A stretch of 64,000 nucleotides of DNA from Orthonyx spaldingii (taxonomy: Eukaryota > Chordata > Aves > Passeriformes > Orthonychidae): contig VZTJ01000581.1 of the NCBI GenBank assembly GCA_013397795.1, positions 1 through 64,000 of the forward strand, in the 5' to 3' direction. The position numbers were made by a program, and so were the translations under genes. How positions within the stretch are numbered: position 1 is the stretch's first letter; every line of letters begins with the position of its first letter. Of the stretch, positions 50,470 through 60,890 are shown in pieces. The notes below the pieces were generated by a model. That model had not been told where the DNA came from, did not search any database, and worked only from the letters and a program-made list of their open reading frames with translations.

Positions 50470-51085
50470 TGTGGTGGTTTTACCCTGGCTTGTTACTGGG
50501 TGCCCACAAAAGCTGGTCTGTCACTGCCCTCCTCAGCTGATCAGGGGAGTGAAAATATAATGAGTGGCTCATGAGTTGAGATAAGGACAGGGAGAGGTCA
50601 CTCACCATTTACTGTCATGGGCAAAAGAGACTCGACTTCGGGAAATTAATTTATTTTATTGCCACTCAAATCGGAGTAAGATAATGGGAAATGCACCTTC
50701 CCCTCACTCCTCCCTCCTTCTCAGGCTCAACTTCATGCCCAATTTCTCTGCCTCCTTTCCCTCAGTGGCACAGGGGGACATGGAATGGGTGTTGTGGTCA
50801 GTTCATCACATACTGTCTCTGCCACTCCTTCTTCCTCAGAGGAAGGACTCCCCACACTCTTCCTCTGTGGTCCATCCCACAAGAGACAGCCCTCTATGAA
50901 ATTCCCCAGTGTGAGTCCTTCCCAGGGGCTGCAGTTCTTCACAAACTACTCCAGCGTGGGTCCCTTCCACAGGGTGCAGTCCTTCAGGAACACACTGTTC
51001 CAGCATTTGTCCGCAGTGGGGTCACAAGTTCTGCCAGCAAACCTGCTGCAGCATGAGCTTCCCAGAGGGTCACCGCCTCCTTTGG
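50470..51085. mobile_element. Avian endogenous retrovirus LTR fragment
   Basis: The segment opens with TGTGGTGGTTTTACCCTGGC, a TG-type LTR terminus that I associate with avian ERV (ERVL-like) LTRs, and continues through CCTCCTCAGCTGATCAGGGG, GAGATAAGGACAGGGAGAG and CAGACTCGACTT-like blocks into a C-rich part. From 50,908 it has internal degenerate repeats. No matching CA-type end is visible; the sequence becomes unfamiliar after about 51,085, so the LTR is truncated there. No gag, pol or env homology adjoins it. The frames inside it (for example 121 codons at 50,691-51,056) are accidental. Which strand is the transcribed one is not settled. Family name from recollection of repeat consensus, not from a search. 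Confidence 0.72.
50908..51085. repeat. Degenerate ~45-49-bp tandem repeats inside the LTR
   Basis: Units at 50,908-50,952, 50,953-51,001, 51,002-51,049 and a partial one at 51,050-51,085. Each starts AG(T/C) then a GTGGGTCC-like block, a CACAGGG(T/C)TGCAG-like block and a CTGCTCC-like end. The copies are well diverged from each other, so the array is old and part of the LTR design. Confidence 0.7.
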
Positions 51086-51739
51086 TATGCACTTGTGTCT
51101 AGGCATTTTTCCTGGACATGCCCACAGAGCCAGGGCCCAAAGGACCCGAGAATATGTCCGTGAGTTGTGAAAGGGAAGTCATCTGTACGTTTGCAAGCAA
51201 GCTCTAATCCTGATTGCCTGAAGAGCAGTTGCAGAGTCAGCCCTCAGTGCTGTTCACAGTGATGAGACTGCTACTGATGTGTTTATGGCTTCCAGTAAAG
51301 GCACTGCTCTCTCTTTGTTCATTGGTGTGGCTGGATGCACGTGTATTTGTGCATTGTGTGTGTGTCTGCATCTGTACCATATGTACTTAGCCTTGTGCTG
51401 GCAGCACACACACTCGGGAGCAGGAATAAGCAGACAAGAGAGGAGTCCTCCAAATTCAACTTCCTTTAACAATTAGAAAACTGAGTGTCATTTAAATACA
51501 ATGTTCAGAGCATTTGTGACAAATATTATGTGCTCTGTCTGTAATTTTATACAAAAACTTACATGTGGATTTTTGAATCTAAAATCAGACTGTTTGTAAA
51601 ATCTAGGTTTGGAAATGCTAATTATAGACATAGACTTAAACCAGTCAATATTAAAGTAAGTTAGATTAATTCATATTATATACTCAAAGAAGCAGACAAA
51701 ATCTAGGAGACACTGGTGATTAAAAAACATATGAAAAAG
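51086..51739. other. Non-coding DNA after the LTR fragment
   Basis: The first 400 bp are more GC-rich than the following AT-rich DNA and could be a diverged continuation of the LTR, but I cannot align them to it. No gene recognised. Confidence 0.4.
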
Positions 51740-52175
51740 AGGTGAATTCCCTAAGGAATCAAGAAGGACAGACATTGTACTTATTTTTAAAAAGAGGTAA
51801 GATGTAGGACCTAGGTGCATCAGCGTAGCCTCAATACCAGAAATATTTTGGAACAGCTTGTTAATTAGTTTGGATGCACCCCGCGGACAAGGTGATAGGG
51901 AATAGCTGACATGGATTTGTCAAGGAAAAAAAAGAAAAGTCATATCAAATCAATCCAAGTTCTTCCTGTGGCAGAGTAATTGCCTAGTGGACAAGGGAGA
52001 AGCTAAGGATTTGATATATCTTGACATTATTAAGCATTTTCACACAGTCCCATTTGGCACTGTCATACACAAATTCCAGAGAAACACAGCCCAGCAGTAA
52101 TTGTCACATGGAGGGTGCAAAATGGTTTGAAAAGTTGAACTCAGTCACTGCCTGATGGAGAACATCAGATCTGGA
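51740..52175 (+). mobile_element. Old CR1 LINE fragment, reverse transcriptase N-terminal part
   Basis: A diverged CR1-clade copy covering the start of the RT domain. The order of blocks fits: TTATTTTTAAAAAGAGGTAAGA (lead-in), CATCAGCGTAGCCTCAATACC (S-L-T-S-I-P), GGAACAGCTTGTTAATTA (E-Q-L-V-N), ATGGATTTGTCAAGG (the H-G-F-V-K block, first His lost), GATATATCTTGACATTAT (the Y-L-D-F catalytic aspartate region) and GGTTTGAAAAGTTGAAC. Frame breaks occur throughout. More diverged than the other CR1 copies, so it is an older family. Confidence 0.75.
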
Positions 52176-52299
52176 GAATTTTCCAGTGAAATTAACCAAT
52201 ATAATTAACAACAATGTAAAACCAATTACAAAATGACTAGCAGAAGCCGGTACTGGTATAATTAATATATTGAGTAATTAATTAATTGATAGCACAAGG

Positions 52300-52420
52300 T
52301 AGGCTTTCTAGGGAGTTTGTTGAATCTTTGTCATTAGAGGCATTTAAGAGTGAGTTAGACTACTGTGTGTTGGGGATAGGTTTTCTTAAGTTCAGTGGAT
52401 AGATGTGACTAGACAGATGT
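52300..52420 (+). mobile_element. Probable 3' end of the same old CR1
   Basis: GAATCTTTGTCATTAGAGGCAT then TTTAAGAGTGAGTTAGACTA resembles the block near the 3' end of older CR1 families, where a conserved 'ggaggtttttaag...ggttagac' segment follows ORF2. It lies in the same orientation 125 bp after the RT fragment, so the remaining RT and C-terminal part was probably lost by deletion. Boundaries approximate. Confidence 0.5.
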
Positions 52421-52594
52421 TTGATGCTCCCTGTGCCTTGATGATGTCTTCACTACTTTCTTTCTCCTTGGCTCTGTCACAGCTTCTGACATTACTTTGG
52501 GGTGTTCATTTGCTTGCTTCTTACCTTGAACCTTTCTGCGTCTTACAAAATCCTTGACATCTAAAGGATCTAAAATAGAGGCATTGCCTGGCAC
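52409..52594 (-). other. Charged open frame of unknown origin
   Basis: A 61-codon minus-strand frame (begins at GTG, not ATG) reading ASILDPLDVKDFVRRRKVQG, then KQANEHPKVMSEAVTEPRRK and a basic tail. Its balanced, strongly charged composition differs from the hydrophobic or low-complexity frames elsewhere in the window. CAAG|GTAAGA inside it would be a good splice donor. No homolog recognised; a stop precedes it, and it slightly overlaps the CR1 3' end. Chance, a decayed exon or an unrecognised repeat are all open. Confidence 0.2.
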
Positions 52595-55265
52595 AGTTTA
52601 GAAAGGCTTTGGACTGAAATCACTGTATAAGCACAAAGTTTTCTCATTATGTGACAAATAAGAAGTTATTTGTTCCATAATTTTCTAGAGATAGCTATAA
52701 GTTAGAGTTATCAGTCTGCCTATTGTGTGTGTGCATGTATAGACGTATTACACAGAAAGATTGTATATAATTTCCTTTAATTATGTTTTTGCCTATTAAA
52801 AGCCAACTGATTGCATTTTGTACTACATGATCAATGGTGTTAAATCACTTGCATTTCACTGCTGAATATTTACTTTTGAGACTCGGTACTTGAGGCTATA
52901 ATAGATTTCCCAATTCTAAATCACAAAATTATGTTCTTCCTAAATTACAGTGTAACTTGCAGCAGAAGATGCTTTGTGTCCAATATAGGGTTTTATGTTT
53001 TGTGTGAACTGCAAAGGATTCTGTTAAAGATAGCTTTGCATAAACTTGCATTCAGTGTGTTTATAGAATAATCTATATTTATGTTACATCCTTCCCACCG
53101 CACATACATGAACACATTGAAAGAATTTTCAAGTTGTGAAGTCAAATATTTCAATTCTGGAAACCATGGAGTGCTGCAATTCTGTGGGTTGCAGGTTTTT
53201 CAGGTTTGTGTGACTTTGGTTTGGTTGTAGTTGTTGGGTTTTGGTTTTTTTACCTCATTTGCTAAATGAGCATAATTGGACTGTGTCTGATCACACAGTC
53301 TCATAATATTCTTCTGCTCTTGAGTGTGTTCTTGAAGCTGCTCTTAGCTGACAGATAAATAGACTTGGCAAGCCACATGCAAACTGTAGAAAAAGATTTG
53401 TTTCCTTGTAATGAAAAGAAAAGCAAATTATAAGTGATGGCAGCCAAAATGTTCTCAAAAAAAAAAAAAAATTCCTCCCTTTATGAACAAATACAAACCT
53501 CAAAATAGAAAATTGCAGTGTGAGAGGTCAGAGGAATCTACTACAAAGATTTGAGTGATTACAGCACCTATGCAGACAAATTCATCATATCATGTGTCCT
53601 GAGGTGGCTGCTTCTAAGCAGCTGCCCATACAGTGCACAGAACTCAAAATCATCTTTCACCTAACATAATTATGAGGTTCTTCCTGTAGTCAGGGAAGAC
53701 TCCCAGGATAATCTGTCAGAATATCTTTGTAGAGGCTTTCAAAGGCATCCTACTTCTTCTGGACTATCCTATGGTTCTGGGTTTTCTTCCACAGACCAGT
53801 GTAGAAGAGAGAAGGAATGTGAGATAACGGTATCTTGAATCTTGTCCCAGCATTGATTTAAAAATAAGGTTTTTTTCCCCCAGTATGTTGTTAGCTCATA
53901 AAACAGCTCTCAGCATTGTAGCTCACAATAAGTCACTTTTCCAACTTCACACTAGTTAGTTGATGGATCAGGAAAATATGCTTTCCAAGGAAACAATTTC
54001 CAGCCATTTTAAGATGTTGTCATTTACCCCATTTGAACTTCTAGAAATGCAAAGTCATTTTCAGTTAAGTGCAACCAGTCCTCAAATTATTCAAACAACC
54101 TTAAAATTCAAGTGTCTAAGTAGCATAAGTCTGTGATTAAGTGAAAACAGTTTTTTAGTGGCAGGAGCATAAACAAGACTTGCATCTTTGGATCATAAGC
54201 CACCTTAGCACAATTACTCCATTTATGAATCTAACGTGAGAGCACAGTGTATGGAATCCAGGTTAGTAGAACAACCAGTAGAAAATCAATATTATGTGAC
54301 AGATATTTGCCCTTCAAATAGCTTCAGTCTTCCCTCTCCCCTAGAAACTTTATTCCTTTTTCTTTGAATGTAATGTCTTGCCTTTCTATTTAACAGGATT
54401 CTTATTTGACCCCAAACAGAGGGATCAAATGAAGTATGACCTGCAGTTGCCTTTTCTATCAATCTGTGCCTTGGTTCATACTTTTTGTGGAAGATAGTCT
54501 CTGCATGGGTTCACCACTATTATCACCTGAGCTTCTGGTGTGTGATGCGACCTCTGGTTCAAATCCTATCTGATTTCATAAGCCAAAGCAAACACTTATG
54601 CAAATGTTTCTGTCTCACACACAAATTCTGAGGCCTGAAAACCTACATAAGAGTGAAAATTTGAGACCTATTCCAGTCAGTGTTTTTCCAGTGTGGTTAA
54701 CAAGAGAACTCACCAATATGACAAAAATAAACTTCAGGCCAGCATTTTCATTTCTAATGGATGTACATTCTCTGTTATGACCTGGCCCTGAAATGGGGTA
54801 ACTCAGGTGCTTGTTAATGGATCTCTCAGGGCAGATTAGAGTGAAATGACACTGAATGACTGGCGTTTTTATAGTTATATCTATATCATTTATATATATA
54901 TGCCAGGTTTATTTTAGAACTATTTAGTTGCAATTGAAAGGACCTATGTAGCCATTTTGATTATTATCTATAGAAATATAACAATATAAAAGCATAAAAT
55001 ATTAAGAATATAAGGAAGAGAAAGAAGGAAAAAGAAAGGATAAGAGCACATAGTGGAAAGATATCATCATTTGTGGATGCAGTGACAAGGCTTGATTGCT
55101 GCAATTTTGATGTCTGTAGGTTGAGGTGATGGTCACAATCTTGATCTGTTGGGGGTGGAGGAAGACCACAAAATACAAAGTTCAATGGGTTATACACGCT
55201 TAGGTTCAGGTGGGAATGCCCAGCTACCTCCCATGGCAGCTAAGTTTTACACTGTCTGACGTAAC

Positions 55266-55284
55266 ACTGTGGATCATCCACAGT
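55266..55284. repeat. 19-bp perfect inverted repeat
   Basis: ACTGTGGAT, a single C, then ATCCACAGT: both nine-base arms are exact reverse complements. Confidence 0.95.
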
Positions 55285-58200
55285 CCTCTGGTGGAAGTGA
55301 AAGAAGTGAGTCTGGGGACACTTAAGGGGTCTTTGGTGGTTCATGAGTCCTTCTAAGACATGGCAGCTGCCTCTCATGCCAGTGTAGTTGAGCCGGTTAT
55401 GCCCCATTAGAAAGGATGAACACATTCAAGCCTACATGTAAATGTCCCGATACTTCTTCCAGAGAGGAGTTTTGCACCTGAGCCTTATTGGGAGGACACT
55501 GGCATGATGAAAAGCATTACCTCACCTCACAGGATATACTTCTTATTGTCCTTTTCTCTTGCCTGGCTCAAAACCCAGCTGGTTGCTAAGTAAAGGTCAG
55601 TTTATCATGATCTTCCAGTGGTGGGAGCACAGCTCTGCTGCACCTGGGCTGTTCTTATGCAGATCAGAGGTTTCGTCACCACACACCCAAAAATTTGCAA
55701 ATGGATGATTATTTGAGACAATAACATTTAACATTTCGTACTCTCACATTCTCTGACAAAAAAAAGAAAAAACAAATTGTTCAAAAATCTCTGTCTATCT
55801 GAAGACTCAGTTTTGCTGAAACACCTGAAAGTCAGTCACATGGATAGTTACATCAAGCTCGGTGAGGACACAGTGAAGAGGTTGATTAAAAATTCTCGTC
55901 TCCAACAGGCATCATCAATAACTTCAGGATCAGGTACACATGAAACAGCATCCAGTCATACTGCTTGTTCTTGACACAATTATTTCCACTCAATTGTTCA
56001 ACTCTGCTTAAGCCCTGATTCATCTCACCTATGTTTATGTCCCTGACAGAGGTACTTAACTTGGAAATGTAAGCATACTTAACAGCCAAGGAGAGAGAAA
56101 GGCACTTCCACAGAGGTGGAGATAATAATTCAGAGTTAAAATGGTCTCAACCCACCACAGAGGCTTGTCTCTGTCCTCTGACAACAGCCAGTGCCTACAG
56201 CAATCAGACTCCCAAATTAGGTCCTCAGTTAATTGGGTCAATCAGGATTCATCTGGGACTTTTTCTTAAATTAGATTTAGCATTGCTGCTCTTTTTCTTT
56301 TTGCTACTTTTTTACACTACCTGAACAGTAAATTCTTACATTTGATTAGTTTTTAGTCTGTGTTACAATCTGATATAATGACACAGTGTAAGCAAATAGG
56401 TAGATGATATTATGTTGTGATCCTGGCAGACTTTGTAAGCCAATTAGGGTCAATGTAGATCAGTTTTACGCCTGCAGGGAGTAGGGGTAGTCAAACACTA
56501 AATTATTCAGAGAAGCAGCAGAGAGGATGGTAGCAGGAACAATAGGACTACCTTGGGTATTAATTTAAAAAATATGGCGGAAGAAAAATGCATGCATGAG
56601 TCTAAGACTTTGGCTTCTTGGCCTATGTGGAAATGTTGATTTCAACTTGCAATATCCCTAGAGGCAATAGCTACCCAGAAGGTGTCATCTTATCTGCTGG
56701 ACAGCTGTATGCCTGCAAATGTTGACTTGTACTTGCTGTATTGGCAGGGACTGTGGGGATGAGGCCAGAATTCACACATGTGGTTGTTAAATTCCTAAGC
56801 TGAACTTTCCAGCAAATGCTGCACACATATCTTCAACACAGCAGGAACAATTATACATAATATTATGCTTCTTTTCCAGGAGGAATATTGACACTAATTC
56901 TTCTAAAAAAGGAATGAGCACAGGGAGTCTGCTGACTACAGTGCAAGTGAAATCCATAAACGAATGAGATTCTATCGCTACAGGAAGGAGAAGTCAGACA
57001 GTAATGATGTGACAGTAAGCACCAAACACAAGATATCTGGGAAGAAAAAGAGCAAGGGTTAAATCACAGATGTGGTAGTTCAATATCTTTTCTTATACAT
57101 TACATATCAGGTATCATGTTCAAACAGCAGAGAAATAAAAAACTGTACAAGGATGCATGCAGGAGACCTCTATACACCCAAATGCTCTCTCTATACATGT
57201 ATTTTTAAAGAGTGAACTGAAATAATGTTATGTAAAAGAAAAGAATTATTTTCTTGGACTAAAAATCAAATCTGTAACACATTCCCTGCTTAGTCTGTTT
57301 TCCTAATCTGCAAAATAGGAATGATATGGCTCACTCTGTGGCCAATATCTACACAGCGAAATTCCCTTTCAGAGGTTTTAAGGCCAGAAGCTCAAACAGT
57401 TCAGCACATTTGATATTTTTGTATGCAAAAAAAATTCATTCATTATTCTTGAATTTAGCCTAATAATTGGCATTTGAATAAACAGTAGCCTCTTACATAA
57501 AAGATCCGAGCTTTCTTGGAAGACTATATGACATGGAGTCTGTCTTCTCTGATAGCTTTTGATTAAAAATAAATGTCTAGTTTCTACCTTGAATCTATCT
57601 AGCTTCAGTCACTGTTTCTGGAGATGTGTTTCTTTCCTAGTCTGTAAATCTCACAGGGGTAGCACAGTGGGCCTTGAACTCAATACCACTAGATAGCCAT
57701 GTAATAAGAGCAAGAATAGTTCTTCATTTTACTCAGCTGCAGCAATATCTGGTGCAGGAAAGTGTGGGGGAAGGGTTTGATCTAAAGGCATTTTGGGTTG
57801 CCAGCATTTCTCCTCAGCCTACCTTAAAGGTATTAATGTTCCCACTTTCAGCTGGTAAAAGAGGAAACAATGATGTGTCACATTACAGGGCAATTTGAGC
57901 CTGTTCATTATAAGTGCACAGGAGATATTTTCTCAGCAGTCCCAGCATGAGAGCACAGTACAATCGAAGAACACCAAATCACTGCAATAACCCAATGGTC
58001 AAAAAATGAATTAATATAAAGAATAAAAAAGCCCAAGAATTTTAATTTATTTTTATAATTTCAGACATAAAAATGGCATTTAAAGGTAGAGTCATTACAT
58101 TATGCTTTTCACCTGGTAAACAAACAAATCTCTGCTAATGTTTTTTAACACTTCCTTTGCTGTAGTTGAACCAGTTTATGTTCTTTCTGCTTGATGGTTT

Positions 58201-58330
58201 GTTGAGAATTAAAAGATTGGGTAGATTTACATATCCACCACTGCATATTATAATCTGAGTATGTTGACAGAGGTAGATTAATGTCCATGTTTGTCACAAT
58301 ACCTCTATGCGATGCAAAGATTCATGCTCT

Positions 58331-58380
58331 AAAAACAAAACCAAAAAAAACCTCAAAACCAAACCAAACCAAAAACCCCT
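58331..58380. repeat. A/C-rich (AACC)n low-complexity tract
   Basis: Irregular AAAACC and AAACC units over about 50 bp. Confidence 0.85.
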
Positions 58381-58830
58381 CACAATAGCATGCTGCAGCT
58401 TTTAAGATATGGTCTTCTGTCAGTTTTGCTAGTCTGTTTTGTAAAAGAAGGAACAGATCTGGACTCTGGCATTACTGACTTGAGTAAATACGTGTGTAAA
58501 AGTAGGAAAACCTGAAATTAATTGTCCTCCAGTTTGATCTCTCTGGTCCAATATTACTGCATGGCAGTTGCTAAAAGGAAAGGAGAGGAATATTTTTACT
58601 TCCTCAGACAGGAAAAAAGAGCTAAGTGATGCACCTATAAGGTTAGGTAGGGCATATCTTCCCTTGCTATAGAATGTATAGTGGTGTTCCCCAGGGCCAG
58701 TACTGAACCAGTCCCCTTCAATAACTTTATCAATGATTTGCACAAGGGGATTGAGTGACCCCTCAGTCAGTTTGCAGACAGCACCAAACTGGGTGGGAGA
58801 GTTGATCTGCTGGAGGGCAGGAAGAGAGAT

Positions 58831-59016
58831 TTGCAGAGAGATCTAAACAGGCTGGATCAATGGACTGAGGCCACCTGTGTGATGTTCAACAAATTAAAAT
58901 GTTGGGTTTCACTCTTCAGTCACAACAACCCTGTGCAATGCTATGGGCTGGGGGAAGAGGGGCTGGAAAGCTGTCCAGTGGAAAAAGACCTGGAGCTGCT
59001 GGTTGACAGGGGCTGA
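58831..59016 (+). pseudogene. CR1 reverse transcriptase remnant
   Basis: A 61-codon open piece of ORF2 after the F-A-D-S motif, reading RDLNRLDQWTEATCVMFNKL, then NPVQCYGLGEEGLES and EKDLELLVDRG, all matching the conserved CR1 RT thumb region. It ends in TGA (59,014-59,016) where intact CR1 reads on through an L-N-M-S-Q block, still visible downstream as a related non-coding sequence. Confidence 0.88.
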
Positions 59017-59187
59017 ATATGAGCCAGCATAGATGGCCAATGGCATCCTGGCCTGGATCAGCAATAGTGTGGCCAGCAGGACCAGAGCAGTGACCATCCC
59101 CCTGTACTCATCACTGGTGAGGCCACATCTCGAATCCTGTATTCAGTTCTAGGCCCTTCAATACAAGTAAGACATTGAGGGTCTGGA

Positions 59188-59192
59188 GCCTG
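59188..59192. repeat. Left target-site duplication (GCCTG)
   Basis: Identical to 59,876-59,880 on the other side of the LTR; belongs to the CR1 target sequence. Confidence 0.85.
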
Positions 59193-59548
59193 TGTCAGGA
59201 CTTAGAGAATGCAATTAAAATGTCTCAAAACACTGTCAAAGAAGGAAGTTCCCATAAAATAAACCACCACAACAGTCACAGATGCCAAAAGGGAAGGTGT
59301 TAATTTCAGGCCTAAATGAGGTGAAAGGTGTGTAATTAGCACACTGGACATAATACCACTGTACAGAGAGTCGGAAAAGCACAGATAGTAACAACAGGGT
59401 TTCAGGCCTGGTGAAGCAGATTTGGGTAACCCATTTGGAAAAAAAAAAAATCCCACAATGACAAACTGTAAGAAAAGAAGCAAGTCCTTGTACATGTGAT
59501 ATCACAAGTTGTGGGAACGGCATGTATGCCTCTGGATACCCAGGACTC

Positions 59549-59557
59549 TATAAAAGT
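59549..59557 (+). promoter_or_regulatory. Putative LTR TATA box
   Basis: CTATAAAAG about 355 bp into the LTR and about 180 bp before the AATAAA, the expected layout of a U3/R promoter. Position approximate; activity unknown. Confidence 0.5.
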
Positions 59558-59730
59558 GATACCTCCAGAAGAACACTCTGGGGATCCCCATGACTGATCA
59601 GACCAGAAGAAGAAGGGCCAGCTGGATTCTGCAGGAACTCATGTAATGGTGACTATAATCTGTCCCTCTTTCTATGTTTCTCTTTCTTCTCCTCATCTCT
59701 TCCTAGTTCTCTCTGTTCCTCATTTACTGT

Positions 59731-59740
59731 TAAATAAAAT
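59731..59740 (+). terminator. Putative LTR polyadenylation signal
   Basis: AATAAA within TTAAATAAAATCCC, downstream of the TATA-like box in the same orientation, as in retroviral R regions. Position approximate. Confidence 0.45.
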
Positions 59741-59875
59741 CCCTGGTATTGACTTTGGCATATGGTCTCCTTTATATCTAATTCAGGCAGAGGACTCTTT
59801 TAATAATCAGACCCTAACATTGTTTCAAAATTTGGTTCACAACATGAGTTTTGTGTCAGAATTGGGATCATAACA

Positions 59876-60312
59876 GCCTGTCCAGAAAGAGCAATGAAGC
59901 TGGGGGAGGGTCTGGAGCACATGTCTTGTGAGGAGCAGCTGAGGGGGGTGAGGTTGTTTAACCTCAAGAAAATGAGGCTTATTTCCCTCTACAACTACTT
60001 GAAAGGAGGATGCAGCCAAGTGTGGGTCAGTCTGTTCTCCGATGTACCAAGCAACAGGACAGGAGTAAATGGCCTCAAGTTTTGCCAGGGGAACACTAGA
60101 TTGTGTATCAGAAAAACTGTCTTTCCTAAAAGGGTTGCCCAGTGTTGGAACTGCAAGGGAAATGGTGAAATCACTGTCCCTGGAAGTTATTTAGAAGATT
60201 TGTAGATGTGGTGCTTAAAGATGTGGTTCAGTGGTGGTCTTGGCAGTGTTAGGATAACGGTTTGGTTCAATGATCTCAGAGGTCTTTTCCAACCTAAATG
60301 ATTTAATGATTG
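59876..60312 (+). mobile_element. CR1 LINE, right part of the interrupted copy
   Basis: Continues the CR1 of 58,679-59,192 after the LTR: GCCTGTCCAGAAAGAGCAATGAAGC, then on the plus strand LEHMSCEEQLRGVRLFNLKK, LISLYNYLKGG, VSLFSDVPSNRTGVNGLKFCQ and the 3' untranslated end with GGTCTTTTCCAACCTAAATG and ATTTAATGATTGTA, a decayed (ATTCTATG)n tail. The 103-codon frame 59,894-60,205 is its ORF2 C-terminal tail, with an arginine-to-threonine-type drift and a premature end. The 3' end type (TTCAATGATCTCAGAGGTC) matches the subfamily of the 13.07 and 48.97 kb fragments. Confidence 0.94.
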
Positions 60313-60843
60313 TATATTTCATGTTTTGAAGTAGTGACAGATTTGTTAACAGAGTCAGAAGAAAAACAAATCCCCAAAATACCCTTTAAAGTCTTTCTTT
60401 TTAGGTTGCCACAAAGTAAAAATATTATTGATTATCACCCTAGTCATATGCAGTTAAATTAGGAATGCTTATCTCCTGCTTCTGACAATTTATGCCACAA
60501 GTTACAGAATGATAACATTATACCTGAAAGAGACTATGTATGACAGCACATCACACTATCCTGATTTATATATTTCTGTCTCAGGAACAAGTGCATCCCT
60601 GATGAACACTGAGTGGTTGCACACAGTTGCAAAAGACAAGAGTTCACAGAGCCAAGCTTTCCCAAGAATGGCAAAAAGTATCTGAGAACTAGAACACAGT
60701 GAGTCATTTTGGCTATGGAATAATTTTAAGTACACTTGTTTCTGGAAACATTTATACTACTTTCTCTGTCATAATCAAAAGACTATTATACATTTTCTAT
60801 TTCCACTTTCAGATGTTTTTATGATTTCTGTGTGTTTTCTTTC

Positions 60844-60890
60844 TGTTTTCAATAGAAAACAAAAAAAAATTAGCTTTTAACAAAAGCTAA
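60844..60890. repeat. Two adjacent short hairpins
   Basis: TGTTTTC-AATA-GAAAACA (60,844-60,861) and TTAGCTTTT-AAC-AAAAGCTAA (60,870-60,890), both with perfect stems. Confidence 0.85.

Larger units (their letters stand above)
52595..58678. other. Unique mostly AT-rich non-coding DNA
   Basis: No gene recognised. The block 55,140-55,640 is richer in GC and contains adjacent minus-strand frames (55,240-55,425 and 54,964-55,197) and a 19-bp inverted repeat, but nothing identifiable. An A-rich (AACC)n tract lies at 58,331-58,380. Confidence 0.5.
58679..59192 (+). mobile_element. CR1 LINE, left part of an interrupted copy
   Basis: Plus-strand CR1 entering in the RT domain: GGTGTTCCCCAGGGCC (V-P-Q-G), then NFINDLHKG-like sequence and QFADSTKLGG. 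The conserved RT motif F-A-D-D reads F-A-D-S (58,771-58,782), which removes one of the two catalytic aspartates. It continues with RDLNRLDQWTEATCVMFNKLK (58,837 onward), EKDLELLVDRG and a stop where the family continues, then PLYSSLVRPHLEYC-like sequence. It runs to the GCCTG at 59,188-59,192, where an LTR is inserted; the right part resumes at 59,876. 5'-truncated, inactive. Confidence 0.93.
59193..59875 (+). mobile_element. Solo LTR inserted in CR1
   Basis: A 683-bp element beginning TGTCAGG and ending ATAACA (TG...CA termini), flanked on both sides by GCCTG (59,188-59,192 and 59,876-59,880), a 5-bp target-site duplication. The CR1 reads continuously if the insert and one GCCTG are removed. 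Inside, CTATAAAAG (about 59,549) is a plausible TATA box and TTAAATAAAATCCC (about 59,730) a plausible polyadenylation signal, in the order expected for U3, R and U5 on the plus strand. There is no gag, pol or env sequence, so this is a solo LTR left by LTR-LTR recombination. The 5-bp duplication fits avian ERVL-type elements; class assignment is an inference. Confidence 0.87.

Noticed and set aside
50691..51056. 121-codon plus frame
   Set aside because: Lies inside the LTR and its repeats; LTRs do not encode this and the frame is C-rich by composition.
54964..55425. Adjacent minus-strand frames in a GC-raised patch, considered as an LTR or gene relic
   Set aside because: No LTR termini, target duplication, splice signals or protein family could be identified.
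59202..59523. Two 95-97-codon minus frames
   Set aside because: Antisense frames within the solo LTR; no retroviral protein resemblance.
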